The notes under the pieces were generated by a model that saw only the letters and a program-made list of their open reading frames with translations, was not told the DNA's origin and ran no database searches. Below are positions 38,099-46,870 of a stretch of 64,000 bases of DNA, piece after piece. The stretch is from Micromonospora nigra (GTDB lineage Bacteria; Actinomycetota; Actinomycetes; Mycobacteriales; Micromonosporaceae): NCBI RefSeq assembly GCF_900091585.1, contig NZ_FMHT01000003.1, forward strand, positions 3,091,501 through 3,155,500, given 5' to 3'. The first letter of the stretch is position 1; every line of letters begins with the position of its first letter. Both the position numbers and the translations under genes were made by a program.

Positions 38099-39660
38099 CC
38101 ACCGACGCGCCGGTCCGGCCGGGCTGGCGGTTGGCCCGCGCGGCCGTCCTCGCGGCCGTGTTCGTCTGCGCGGCCTGCGGGCTGGTCTACGAGCTGGCCC
38201 TGGTCGCGCTGGGCAGCTACCTGATCGGTGACACGGTCGGGCAGGCGTCGATCGTGCTCGGCGTGATGGTCTTCGCGATGGGTGTCGGGGCGCTGGCCGC
38301 GAAGCCGTTGCAGCGGTGGGCCACCGTCGCGTTCGCGGCCGTCGAACTGCTGCTGGCGCTGCTCGGCGGCCTGTCGGTGCTCCTGCTCTACGCGGCGTTC
38401 GCCTGGCTCGACCTGTACGGCCCGTCGCTGGTCGCGATGGCCTTCACCCTGGGGTTGCTGATCGGCGCGGAGATCCCGCTGCTGATGGTGCTGCTGCAAC
38501 AGATCCGGGAGCAGGCCGCCGGCAGCGCGGTCGCCGACCTGTTCGCCGCCGACTACGTGGGTGCCCTGCTCGGCGGCCTGGCCTTCCCGTTCCTGCTGCT
38601 GCCGGCCTTCGGCCAGCTCAAGGGGGCACTGGTGGTGGGGGCGGTGAACGCCGTCGCCGGGGTCGCGCTGGTGTTCACCGTCTTCCGCCGGGAGGTGGGC
38701 CGGCGGGCGCGGGTCGGGATCGGTGCCGGCACCGTCGTGGTCGCCCTCTGCCTCGGGTACGCGTGGGTGACCGCCCGCGATTTCGAGCTGACCGCCCGGC
38801 AGCAGCTCTACCGCGACCCGGTGGTGCACGCCGAGCGCAGCCGCTACCAGGAGATCGTGCTGACCCGGTCGATGCCCGAGCCGGGGCGTTCCCGCACCGA
38901 CCTGCGGCTGTTCCTCAACGGCGACCTCCAGTTCAGCTCCGTCGACGAGTACCGCTACCACGAGGCCCTGGTGCATCCGGTGCTGGCCGGTCCACGCCGT
39001 GAGGTGCTGGTGCTCGGCGCGGGCGACGGGCTCGCCGTCCGGGAACTGCTGCGCTACCCGGACGTCCGCCGGATCACGGTGGTCGACCTGGACCCGGCGG
39101 TGGTCGCGTTGGCGCGCACGGAACCGCAGCTGCGCCGGCTCAACGACGGGGCCTTCGACGATCCCCGGGTGCGGGTGGTGCACGCCGACGCGTTCGGTTG
39201 GCTGCGGACGGCCCCGGACCGGTTCGACGCGGTGGTGGCGGACCTGCCCGACCCGGACGAGACGGCCACCGCCAAGCTGTACACGGTCGAGTTCTACGCG
39301 CTGGTCCGCTCGGTGCTCGCTCCCGGCGCGCGGCTGGTGGTGCAGGCCGGGTCGCCGTACTTCGCGCCCCGGTCGTTCTGGTCGATCGAGGCGTCGCTGC
39401 GGGCGGCCGGGTTCGCCACCACGCCGTACCACGTGGACGTGCCGTCCTTCGGCGACTGGGGTTTCCTGCTCGCCGCGCCCGGTGCCGCCCCGCCGTTGCG
39501 GCTGCCGGGGGACGCCCCGGCGCTGCGCTTCCTCGACGCCGCGACGCTCGCCGCGGCCGGCGCCTTCCCCGCCGACCGGCGGCGCGTGGACGTGCCGGCC
39601 TCCACTTTGCTGCAACCCCGGGTGCTCGAGTACGCCCGTGAGGAGTGGCGCGGCTATTGA
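38095..39660 (+). CDS. Membrane-fused spermidine synthase-like aminopropyltransferase
   Basis: A 521-residue protein. Residues 1-220 form six or seven membrane helices (for example GLVYELALVALGSYLIGD, MAFTLGLLIGAEIPLLMVLL). The rest is a spermidine-synthase-like Rossmann domain with EYRYHEALVHP, LVLGAGDGLAVRELLRY (SAM loop), DLDPAVV, the DLPDPDE motif with the expected catalytic Asp, and SPYFAPRSFW. Soluble enzymes make spermidine from putrescine and decarboxylated SAM. Membrane-fused forms have unknown acceptors, perhaps lipids or peptides. GTG at 38095 overlaps the previous stop. Confidence 0.87.
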   Translation: MTTDAPVRPGWRLARAAVLAAVFVCAACGLVYELALVALGSYLIGDTVGQASIVLGVMVFAMGVGALAAKPLQRWATVAFAAVELLLALLGGLSVLLLYAAFAWLDLYGPSLVAMAFTLGLLIGAEIPLLMVLLQQIREQAAGSAVADLFAADYVGALLGGLAFPFLLLPAFGQLKGALVVGAVNAVAGVALVFTVFRREVGRRARVGIGAGTVVVALCLGYAWVTARDFELTARQQLYRDPVVHAERSRYQEIVLTRSMPEPGRSRTDLRLFLNGDLQFSSVDEYRYHEALVHPVLAGPRREVLVLGAGDGLAVRELLRYPDVRRITVVDLDPAVVALARTEPQLRRLNDGAFDDPRVRVVHADAFGWLRTAPDRFDAVVADLPDPDETATAKLYTVEFYALVRSVLAPGARLVVQAGSPYFAPRSFWSIEASLRAAGFATTPYHVDVPSFGDWGFLLAAPGAAPPLRLPGDAPALRFLDAATLAAAGAFPADRRRVDVPASTLLQPRVLEYAREEWRGY

Positions 39661-39733
39661 ACGTCCAGCGTCATACCCTGCCCGAGTGGCCGGTTGCGGA
39701 TACGGTGTGTGCGCGATCCACGGAAGGAGAATC

Positions 39734-40570
39734 GTGACCGAACCGCAGAACCCGCCCGGGCGTACGCGTCCGAGCGTCGTCACCGTTTCCAGCTACCTGC
39801 TCATCTTCTACGCCGTCCTCCAGGTGATCAGCCTGATCGTCGGGCTGACCACGCTGGGCGCGATCCAGGACGTCTACCGGGACGCCTACCGGGGCACCGA
39901 TGCCGAGGGCACGGAGGGCTTCGTCGCCGCCGTGACCATCGGCGCCAGCGTGATCGGCCTGCTCTTCGCGGTCGGCTTCGTCGTCCTCGCCGTGCTCAAC
40001 AACCGCGGCAAGAACGTCTCCCGGATCATCACGTGGATCGTCGGCGGCATCGCGCTGTGCTGCGGCGGCCTGGGGCTGCTGGGCACCGCGCTGGGCGGCG
40101 CCATGAGTGGCCCGACCACCGGCGACATGCCCAGCCAGGAGGAGATCAACCGCCGCCTCGACGAGGCGCTGCCCGGCTGGTACGGCCCGGTGAGCACGAT
40201 CATCGGGGTGCTGGGGCTGATCGCGCTCGTCACGGCGCTGATCCTGCTGGCGCTGCCGAAGGCGAACGAGTTCTTCCGCAAGCCGCAGCCCGCCTGGGAG
40301 CCGCCGCTGCCGGGCGGCTCCTACCCGGCGGCGCCCGGCTATCCGGCGACCCCGGGCTACCCGGCCACCCCCGGCTATCCGCCGTCGGGTCCGGAGGCGA
40401 CCCCGGGCTACCCGCCGGTCCCCGGCCAGTCCGGCCCGTCGGGCGGCTCGGACCCGCAGACCCCGCCCGCACCGCCCGGTGGCGACTCGGCCGCCGGTGG
40501 TCCGGACCGGCCGGGCGAGCAGCCCCCGCCGGCGGACCGGCCCGGTCCGCCGCCACCGCCGGTGAGTTAA
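39734..40570 (+). CDS. Membrane protein with Pro-Gly-Tyr repeats
   Basis: A 278-residue protein from GTG at 39734 (GGAAGGAGA box). It has three to four membrane helices (LLIFYAVLQVISLIVGLTTL, ASVIGLLFAVGFVVLAVLNN, TWIVGGIALCCGGLGLLGTA, IIGVLGLIALVTALILLAL) and a C-terminal cytoplasmic tail with 18-base tandem repeats coding for PGYPAT, then Pro/Gly/Asp-rich sequence. It resembles other four-helix actinobacterial envelope proteins with no known function. It is separated from the upstream operon by 73 bases. Confidence 0.72.
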   Translation: MTEPQNPPGRTRPSVVTVSSYLLIFYAVLQVISLIVGLTTLGAIQDVYRDAYRGTDAEGTEGFVAAVTIGASVIGLLFAVGFVVLAVLNNRGKNVSRIITWIVGGIALCCGGLGLLGTALGGAMSGPTTGDMPSQEEINRRLDEALPGWYGPVSTIIGVLGLIALVTALILLALPKANEFFRKPQPAWEPPLPGGSYPAAPGYPATPGYPATPGYPPSGPEATPGYPPVPGQSGPSGGSDPQTPPAPPGGDSAAGGPDRPGEQPPPADRPGPPPPPVS

Positions 40571-40632
40571 CGACGCTTGCGACGGTCCCTCCGAGTAGGT
40601 TGCAACCCGAACGCCTACCGGAGGGATCCGTC

Positions 40633-41265
40633 GTGTCGTACCCCGATCAGGCACCGGCCCGCCGCCCCGCCGTGGTCACCGCGGCCACGGTGGTGCTGGT
40701 GCTGATGGCCGTCGGCGCGCTGGCGTACGCGGTCACCGGCCTGCTCATCGTGGGCGGCACCGTCCGGGAGTTCCGGGCGGCTGCCGCGTCCACCTCGGCG
40801 GGCCCGGCCGAGATCGACGCGGTGGTCCTTCTGCTGTGGCTGGTCGCGGCGTTGTCCGCGGGGCTCAGCGTGGCGGTCGCGCCGCTGCTCGGCGGCCTCG
40901 CCCTGGGTCTGCGGCGGGGTCGGCCCGGCGCCCGGGTCGCCACCTGGGTGGTCTGCGGCGTGGGCCTGCTCTGCGGGTGCTGCGGGGTGGGGGCGCTGAC
41001 CGCCGAGCGGGCCGTGCCGCTGCGGCTGGGTGCCGACGCGCGGACCACCGCCGAGCTGTACGCGTTGATCCCGGACGCGCACCCGGGCTGGTGGTTGCCG
41101 CTCAACGCCGGAGTTTCGGTCGCCCAGCTGCTCGGCTACCTTGTGGTGGCCGTGCTACTGGCACTACCGGCGGCCGGTGCCTGGTTCCGCCGCCCCGTCG
41201 CCGTGACGCCCCCGCCGCACTCCCCTCCGACACCCGGGGCGCCGCCCCCGCCCGCACCCTGGTGA
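40633..41265 (+). CDS. Four-helix membrane protein, probable paralogue of the preceding gene
   Basis: A 210-residue protein from GTG at 40633 (GGAGGGA box). It has four helices: VVTAATVVLVLMAVGALAYA, AVVLLLWLVAALSAGLSVAV, VATWVVCGVGLLCGCCGVGAL, and SVAQLLGYLVVAVLLALPAAG, and ends in a short proline-rich tail (PPPHSPPTPG). The architecture parallels the gene at 39734, with a Cys-rich third helix in both (ALCCGG and LLCGCCG). Function is unknown. Confidence 0.7.
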   Translation: MSYPDQAPARRPAVVTAATVVLVLMAVGALAYAVTGLLIVGGTVREFRAAAASTSAGPAEIDAVVLLLWLVAALSAGLSVAVAPLLGGLALGLRRGRPGARVATWVVCGVGLLCGCCGVGALTAERAVPLRLGADARTTAELYALIPDAHPGWWLPLNAGVSVAQLLGYLVVAVLLALPAAGAWFRRPVAVTPPPHSPPTPGAPPPPAPW

Positions 41266-41272
41266 GGCTCCC

Positions 41273-42082
41273 GTGACCAGCGACCAGTCGACCGGCGAGC
41301 GCCGGGCCCTCATCACCGGCGCCACCGCCGGGATCGGTGCCGCGTTCGCCCGCCGGCTCGCCGCCGACGGGTGGGACCTGATCCTGGTGGCCCGGGACGC
41401 GATGCGCCTGACCGGGTTCGCCGAGGAGTTGACCGCCGCCCACGGCCGACGGGTCGAGACCCTTCCCGCCGATCTGTCCACCGACGACGGCTGCGCGACG
41501 GTGGAACGGCGGCTCGCCGCCGAACCGGCCGTCGGCCTGCTGGTCAACAACGCCGGCATCAGCCTGAACACGCCCTTCCTGCGGTCCACGGCCGCCGACG
41601 AGGCCCGGTTGCTGCGGCTCAACGTGCACGCGGTGATGCGGCTGACCCTCGCGGCCCTGCGTACGATGGTCGAGCGGCACGATGGGGCAGTGATTAATGT
41701 CTCTTCGGTTGCAGGTTTCGGCCCGGTCATGCCCGGTTCCACCTACTCGGCCAGCAAGGCGTGGGTGACGAACTTCAGCGAGTCCGTCGGGCTCTCCGCG
41801 CGCCCGTTCGGGGTGCGGGTGATGGCGCTGTGCCCCGGCTACACCCGCACCGAGTTCCACCAGCGGGCCGGCATCGACATGTCCAGAACGCCGCGCTGGT
41901 TGTGGCTGCGGGCCGAGGATGTGGTCGACGAGGCCCTGCGTGACCTGCGGAAAGACCGGGCCGTCAGTGTTCCGGGATGGAAGTACAAGCTGGCCGTGGC
42001 GGCCCTGCGACACTCACCCCGCCGGCTGGTGCGGGTCGTCACCGGCGACACCCGTGGTCGGGTCTCCCGCGACCGCGACTGA
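41273..42082 (+). CDS. Short-chain dehydrogenase/reductase
   Basis: A 269-residue classical-type SDR. The nucleotide site TGATAGIG lies near residue 15, NNAGIS near 98, and the catalytic Ser-Tyr-Lys as SSVAGF followed by YSASKAW. The C-terminal region is basic. The NADP-type Arg after the second strand (VARDAM) is present. The substrate is unknown; such enzymes often reduce acyl or lipid carbonyls. GTG at 41273 eight bases after the preceding stop. Confidence 0.88.
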   Translation: MTSDQSTGERRALITGATAGIGAAFARRLAADGWDLILVARDAMRLTGFAEELTAAHGRRVETLPADLSTDDGCATVERRLAAEPAVGLLVNNAGISLNTPFLRSTAADEARLLRLNVHAVMRLTLAALRTMVERHDGAVINVSSVAGFGPVMPGSTYSASKAWVTNFSESVGLSARPFGVRVMALCPGYTRTEFHQRAGIDMSRTPRWLWLRAEDVVDEALRDLRKDRAVSVPGWKYKLAVAALRHSPRRLVRVVTGDTRGRVSRDRD

Positions 42083-42250
42083 CCGGCGCGGCCCCGCCAG
42101 AGTGTGGCCACCGGTCGCCATCCGGTCCCTTCGATGGGCCCGACGATCGCGCAGCGTAGTCGGACATCGCCACCCATCGGTCGCCCGGAGGGTTGACCAA
42201 CGGTGGCCCGCACACGCGGTCCACAGACTTGCGCAGTACCCTCTACCCCC

Positions 42251-42790
42251 ATGGGGGACCACGACGACCTGCGAAAATTCATCTCCGACCTGGCGGTGGT
42301 CCACGGCCGGGTGGTGCTCTCCTCCGGGCGTGAAGCGGACTGGTACGTCGATCTGCGCCGCGTCACGCTCCATCACCGCGCTGCGCCGTTGGTCGGCCGG
42401 GTGCTGCGTGATCTGACCGCCGACTGGGAGTACGACGCGGTGGGCGGGCTGACCCTGGGGGCCGATCCCGTCGCGGGCGCGATGCTGCACGCCGCGGCGG
42501 AGTCCGACCGTCCACTGGACGCCTTCGTGGTCCGTAAGGCGGGCAAGGCGCACGGGCTGCAACGCCGGATCGAGGGGCCGGACGTGGCGGGGCGCCGGGT
42601 GCTGGCGGTGGAGGACACCTCCACCACCGGCGGAAGTGTACTGACCGCTGTCGAAGCCCTTCGCGAGGCCGGGGCTGAGATCGTGGGAGTTGCGGTTATT
42701 GTTGATCGAGGTGCCGGCGACGCGGTGCGAGCCGCCGGACTGCCTTATCGGGCGGCCTATACGTTGGCTGACCTCGGCCTTGTGGCCTAA
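42251..42790 (+). CDS. pyrE: Orotate phosphoribosyltransferase
   Basis: The 179-residue protein starts MGDHDDLRKFISDLAVVHGRV. It contains LSSGREADWYVDLRR, GGLTLGADPVAGAM, AFVVRKAGKAHG and the PRPP loop VLAVEDTSTTGGSVL. It forms OMP in pyrimidine synthesis. The ATG at 42251 sits at the centre of the 12-base palindrome CCCCCATGGGGG, with no ribosome box, and TACCCT nine bases upstream could be a -10, which fits a leaderless transcript. Confidence 0.93.
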   Translation: MGDHDDLRKFISDLAVVHGRVVLSSGREADWYVDLRRVTLHHRAAPLVGRVLRDLTADWEYDAVGGLTLGADPVAGAMLHAAAESDRPLDAFVVRKAGKAHGLQRRIEGPDVAGRRVLAVEDTSTTGGSVLTAVEALREAGAEIVGVAVIVDRGAGDAVRAAGLPYRAAYTLADLGLVA

Positions 42791-42847
42791 AAGTCTGCCG
42801 ATTCGGATCTGCTCATATGCAGGCGGATCGATGCTGCTGGTGGAAGG

Positions 42848-43225
42848 ATGGAAAACGTGGGAACTGCGTTGGCTGAAATGACCATGCCTCAGATCTCGCC
42901 GCTTGCCGGCGAGCCGATCGAACGTGCCGACGCCGAGCGGCTTGCGGGGGTCCTCAAGGCCCTCGCGGACCCCGCTCGGCTGCGGCTGCTCAGCCTGATC
43001 CAGTCGGCTCCGGAGGGAGAGGCGTGCGTGTGCGACCTGACCGCGCCCCTCGGCCTCTCGCAGCCGACGGTCAGTCACCACCTGCGCATCCTGACCGAAG
43101 CCGGTCTGCTGGAGCGCGAGAAGCGTGGTGTCTGGGCGTACTACCGGCTGGTGCCGTCCGCGATCGCGACGATCGCGGATCTGCTCACGCCGCCGCGTAA
43201 GCGGGCCACCAAGAAGGCCCGCTGA
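42848..43225 (+). CDS. ArsR/SmtB-family metalloregulator with CVC motif
   Basis: A 125-residue winged-helix repressor. The helix-turn-helix reads LSQPTVSHHLRILTEAGLLERE, the wing GVWAYYRLV. The metal-site motif ACVCDLT lies in the DNA-binding helix region, as in ArsR proteins (ELCVCDL) that sense As(III) or related thiophilic metals. No ars or metal transporter gene adjoins, so the target may be distant. The frame begins at ATG 42848; an ATG at 42881 is also possible. The Lys-rich tail is typical. Confidence 0.85.
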   Translation: MENVGTALAEMTMPQISPLAGEPIERADAERLAGVLKALADPARLRLLSLIQSAPEGEACVCDLTAPLGLSQPTVSHHLRILTEAGLLEREKRGVWAYYRLVPSAIATIADLLTPPRKRATKKAR

Positions 43226-43237
43226 GCTGAGTCGATC

Positions 43238-43272
43238 GTCCGGTGCCGCCCCTGACCGGGGCGGCACCGGAC
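43238..43272. terminator. Bidirectional hairpin terminator
   Basis: A perfect 15-base-pair stem with a 5-base loop (43238-43252 and 43258-43272) lies between the convergent arsR-like and DUF368 genes. Confidence 0.75.
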
Positions 43273-43317
43273 GGCCGGTCGGACCGACCGCCGGGCGGCG
43301 GCCGGTCCGGAGTCGGG

Positions 43318-44253
43318 TCAGCGGACCCGGGGCGTCTCGTACGACTCCTCGGTGAGGTCCCGCGCGGCCCGGCGCAGCCGACGCCGCTCAGCGACGATCA
43401 TCACCGCCACCACGGCGACCCCGAGCAGGAACAACGCGACCACCGGGAGCACGTTGCCGCCCGGGGCGTACATGTCGCGGTCCTCCGACTGCCACGGCCA
43501 CAACGCCCGCAGGCTGCCCAGGATCACCCCGGCCATCACCGCGAGCGTCATCCGCCGATGCTGCTCGAGCAGCCACTGGAGCAGCTTGACGAACAGCGCC
43601 AGGCCGATGACCATGCCCGTCGCGAAGACCGCGAGGTAGCCGAGGTCCCGGTCGTTGACCGCGTTGATCGTCGGCTCGTACAGGCCCAACGTGAGCAGCA
43701 GGAACGACCCGGACACCCCGGGCAGCACCAGGGCACAGACCGCGACCGCGGCGGCCACCAGCACCACCAGCGGATGCGGGGTGATCGACGCCTGCGGAAG
43801 ACCGGTCAGGACGAAGGCTGCCACCCCGGCGACCACCAGGGCGGCCACCTCGGCGCCCCGCCACGGCGTCCCGACCATCGACACCGGCACCAGCACCGAG
43901 GCGAGCACCAGGCCGAGGAACAGGCCGCGGGTCTGCTCCGGATAGTCCTCCAGCAGTGGCTCCAGCAGCTTTGCCGCGATCAGCAGACCCGGCAGCATGC
44001 CGATCAGCAACGGGACCACCACATCCCAGTGCACCTGGCGCAGCTGTTGCCCGGCCCGCGTCCAGCCCCGTCTGCGTGGGACGTCGGAGACCGCGTACCG
44101 CACCGTGTTCACCAGATGGCCGGCGGACGCGATGACCCGCTCGTACACCCCGGTGACCAGCGCGATCGTGCCCCCGCTGACCCCCGGAACCGCCTCGGCC
44201 ACGCCGATCGCGGCCCCACGGAAGACGTGGCCTACCCGTTCGCCCAATGCCAT
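43318..44253 (-). CDS. DUF368 / PopT-type undecaprenyl phosphate translocase
   Basis: A 311-residue protein with about eight membrane helices and two related motifs: AEAVPGVSGGTIALVTGVYE near the N-terminus and VLPGVSGSFLLLTLGLYE about 170 residues later, an internal duplication typical of DUF368. The family was recently shown to flip undecaprenyl phosphate back across the membrane in cell-wall synthesis (PopT). ATG at 44253. It is not linked here to other wall genes. Ends in a basic cytoplasmic tail. Confidence 0.88.
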   Translation of the reverse strand: MALGERVGHVFRGAAIGVAEAVPGVSGGTIALVTGVYERVIASAGHLVNTVRYAVSDVPRRRGWTRAGQQLRQVHWDVVVPLLIGMLPGLLIAAKLLEPLLEDYPEQTRGLFLGLVLASVLVPVSMVGTPWRGAEVAALVVAGVAAFVLTGLPQASITPHPLVVLVAAAVAVCALVLPGVSGSFLLLTLGLYEPTINAVNDRDLGYLAVFATGMVIGLALFVKLLQWLLEQHRRMTLAVMAGVILGSLRALWPWQSEDRDMYAPGGNVLPVVALFLLGVAVVAVMIVAERRRLRRAARDLTEESYETPRVR

Positions 44254-44344
44254 GAAGAAGTCCCGTTCGTGAATCGCTCGACCTGGCGGCCACTGTGGCG
44301 CCCGCCACGGTCAGGCTACCGCCCGTACCGCTGCCGCCGACGAG

Positions 44345-46870
44345 TCACAGCCGGGGATCGACCGGCTCCGACTCGCAGGCCAGGATCGCGAAGACCAGCT
44401 CGTGGCGGCGCCACAGCGGAGCGCCCGCCACCAGCGCGTCCAACGCGGCCAGGCCCAGCGCGTGCTCGCGCAGCGCCAAACCCCGCTTGCGACCCAGCGA
44501 CCGTCGGCGCAGCGCCGCCAACTGCTCCGGCTCGGTGTACCCCGGACCGTAGATGATCCGCAGGTACTCACGACCCCGGCACTTGACGCCCGGCTGGAGC
44601 AGCGAGCCACGCCCGCCGCGTGCGGCCGGCCCCGCGTACGGCTTGACGACCATGCCCTCGCCACCGTCGGCGGTCAGCGCCAGCCACCAGTCCGTGGCGG
44701 CCCGCACCGCGTCGGAGTCGGACAGGTCCACCACCCGCCGCCGGGTGGGCGTGAAGAACCCCGGGTCGGCCGCGCAGAGCCGGTCGGCCAGGGCCAGGTG
44801 CCAGCCGTGGTCCCGGTCTGCGTAGCCGGCCCGAGCCCCGGCCAGCACCGCGAACGGCGCGAGGGTCACCCCGTCCAGCCCGTCGGTCGGCCGCACGTAC
44901 GCCCGGTACGCCTCCGTGTACGCGACCACGTCGTCCCGGCGGCGGGCCGTCCGGTCGCGGAGCGCGGCCACGTCCAGCCCACGGGCGGCGGCAGCGTCCA
45001 ACGCCGCCAGTGCCGCCGGCAGGGCCGCCCGGCCGGCGGCACCCACCCCCGCGTACTGCTCCCGGATCAGCCCTTCCGCCTTCGCCGACCAGGGCAACAG
45101 CTCGCAGTCCAGCAGCAGCCAGTCGGTGTCCAGCTCCGCCCAGAGCCCCGCCGTGCCCACGGCGGCACGCACCCGGTCCAGCAGCGCCGTGTCCCGCGGC
45201 TCCCCGAAGAAAGGCCGGCCGGTGCGGGTGTGCACCACGCCGCCACCCGGCCCGAACGGCCCGCCGTCGGGCTCCCGGCACACCAGCACCACCGCCCGCG
45301 AACCCATGTGCTTCTCCTCGCAGACCACCCGGTCGACCCCGGCGGCCCGGTAGTCGCCGAACGCCTCCGCCGGGTGCTCCAGGTAACCCGGAACGCTCGA
45401 CGTCGAGCAGGGCGCCATGGTCGGCGGCAGCCACACCAGCCGGCGCGGGTCGACCGCGAACCGGCTCATCACCTCCAGCGCGGCGGCGGCGTTCTCCGCC
45501 GGCACGGTCAACGACCCGTACGGGTGTTCCACGTGCCGTCGGCCCGCCACGTCGGTCAGTTCCAGCACCTCGTCCGGACGTGCCGGGGCGGCGGTCAGCG
45601 GCCGGACCGGGGCGTACCACTCCCGCTCCGCCGGCACCGCCACCAGCTCCCGCTCCGGGTAGCGCAGCGCGGTGAGCCGGCCGCCGAACACGCAGCCGGT
45701 GTCGATGCAGATGGTGTTGTTCACCCACTCGGGATGCGGCGTCGGCGTGTGGCCGTACACGACCATGGCCGACCCCCGGTAGTCCCGTGCCCACGGGTAG
45801 CGCACCGGCAGCCCGTACTCGTCGGTCTCGCCGGTGGTCTCCCCCCACAGCGCGAACGAGCGGACCCGGCCGGACGCCCGCCCGTGGTACGCCTCCTTCA
45901 GCCCCGCGTGCGCGACCACCAGCCGGCCACCGTCGAGCACGTAGTGGCTGACCAGACCGTCCACGAAGGTCGCCACCCCGGCGGCGAAGCCCTCCGGTTC
46001 CGCCGCGAGCTGCTCCATCGTCTCGGCGAGCCCGTGGGTGAGGCGCACGTCCCGGCCGCGCAGCTTGCGCAGCAGCTTCTGCTCGTGGTTGCCGGGCACA
46101 CAGAGCGCGTGACCGGCCGCCACCATGCCCATCACCAGCCGCAGCACACCGGGGGAGTCCGGGCCGCGGTCCACCAGGTCACCCACGAACACGGCGGTAC
46201 GCCCCGCCGGGTGGGTCGCGTCCACCGGCCGGCCCGCGTCGTCGCGGCGCAGCTCCCAACCCAGCCGGATCAGCAGTGCTTCCAGCTCGGCGCGGCAGCC
46301 GTGCACGTCGCCCACGATGTCGAACGGCCCGGTCAGCTCCCGGCGGTCGTTGAACAGCTTCTCGTAGCGCACCTGCGCGGCGTCGATCTCGTCGACGCCG
46401 CGCAGCACGTGCACCTTGCGGAAGCCCTCCCGGGCCAGCAGCCCGTACGCGCGCCGAAGGTCGCGCTGCATGCGGGTGAGCACCGGTCGGCCGAAGGTAC
46501 GGTCGGGGCGGCCCTGCGTACGCTCCCAGGCCAACGCCTCCGGCACGTCCAGCACCACGGCGACGGGCAGCACGTCGTGCTCGCGGGCGACCCGCACCAG
46601 CGCGGCCCGGGCGTGCGGCTGGAGATTCGTGGCGTCCACGACGGTGAGCAGGCCGCGACGCAGCCGGATGGCGGCGACGTGGTGCAGCGCGTCGAAGGCG
46701 TCCGACGAGGCCGACTGGTCGTTCTCGTCGTCGGCCACCATGGCGCGGAAGGTGTCCGAGGACAGCACCTGACTGGGCGCGAAGTGCCGGCGGGCGAAGG
46801 TGGACTTGCCGGAGCCGGAGACCCCCACCAGCGCCACCAGTGCCAGCTCGGGGATGTCGAGGGCGGTCAC
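44345..46870 (-). CDS. Polynucleotide kinase-phosphatase-ligase Pnkp (RNA repair)
   Basis: An 841-residue protein with all three Pnkp modules. The kinase has GVSGSGKST (16-24) and DATNLQP. The phosphatase (about 180-470) has GDVHGC, GDLVDRGP and GNHE metal motifs. The ligase-like adenylyltransferase has EKHMGSR with the nucleophilic Lys near 517 and GEGMVVKP. In characterised bacteria Pnkp heals and seals tRNAs cut by ribotoxins together with Hen1. GTG at 46870 overlaps the Hen1 stop by four bases. Confidence 0.94.
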   Translation of the reverse strand: MTALDIPELALVALVGVSGSGKSTFARRHFAPSQVLSSDTFRAMVADDENDQSASSDAFDALHHVAAIRLRRGLLTVVDATNLQPHARAALVRVAREHDVLPVAVVLDVPEALAWERTQGRPDRTFGRPVLTRMQRDLRRAYGLLAREGFRKVHVLRGVDEIDAAQVRYEKLFNDRRELTGPFDIVGDVHGCRAELEALLIRLGWELRRDDAGRPVDATHPAGRTAVFVGDLVDRGPDSPGVLRLVMGMVAAGHALCVPGNHEQKLLRKLRGRDVRLTHGLAETMEQLAAEPEGFAAGVATFVDGLVSHYVLDGGRLVVAHAGLKEAYHGRASGRVRSFALWGETTGETDEYGLPVRYPWARDYRGSAMVVYGHTPTPHPEWVNNTICIDTGCVFGGRLTALRYPERELVAVPAEREWYAPVRPLTAAPARPDEVLELTDVAGRRHVEHPYGSLTVPAENAAAALEVMSRFAVDPRRLVWLPPTMAPCSTSSVPGYLEHPAEAFGDYRAAGVDRVVCEEKHMGSRAVVLVCREPDGGPFGPGGGVVHTRTGRPFFGEPRDTALLDRVRAAVGTAGLWAELDTDWLLLDCELLPWSAKAEGLIREQYAGVGAAGRAALPAALAALDAAAARGLDVAALRDRTARRRDDVVAYTEAYRAYVRPTDGLDGVTLAPFAVLAGARAGYADRDHGWHLALADRLCAADPGFFTPTRRRVVDLSDSDAVRAATDWWLALTADGGEGMVVKPYAGPAARGGRGSLLQPGVKCRGREYLRIIYGPGYTEPEQLAALRRRSLGRKRGLALREHALGLAALDALVAGAPLWRRHELVFAILACESEPVDPRL

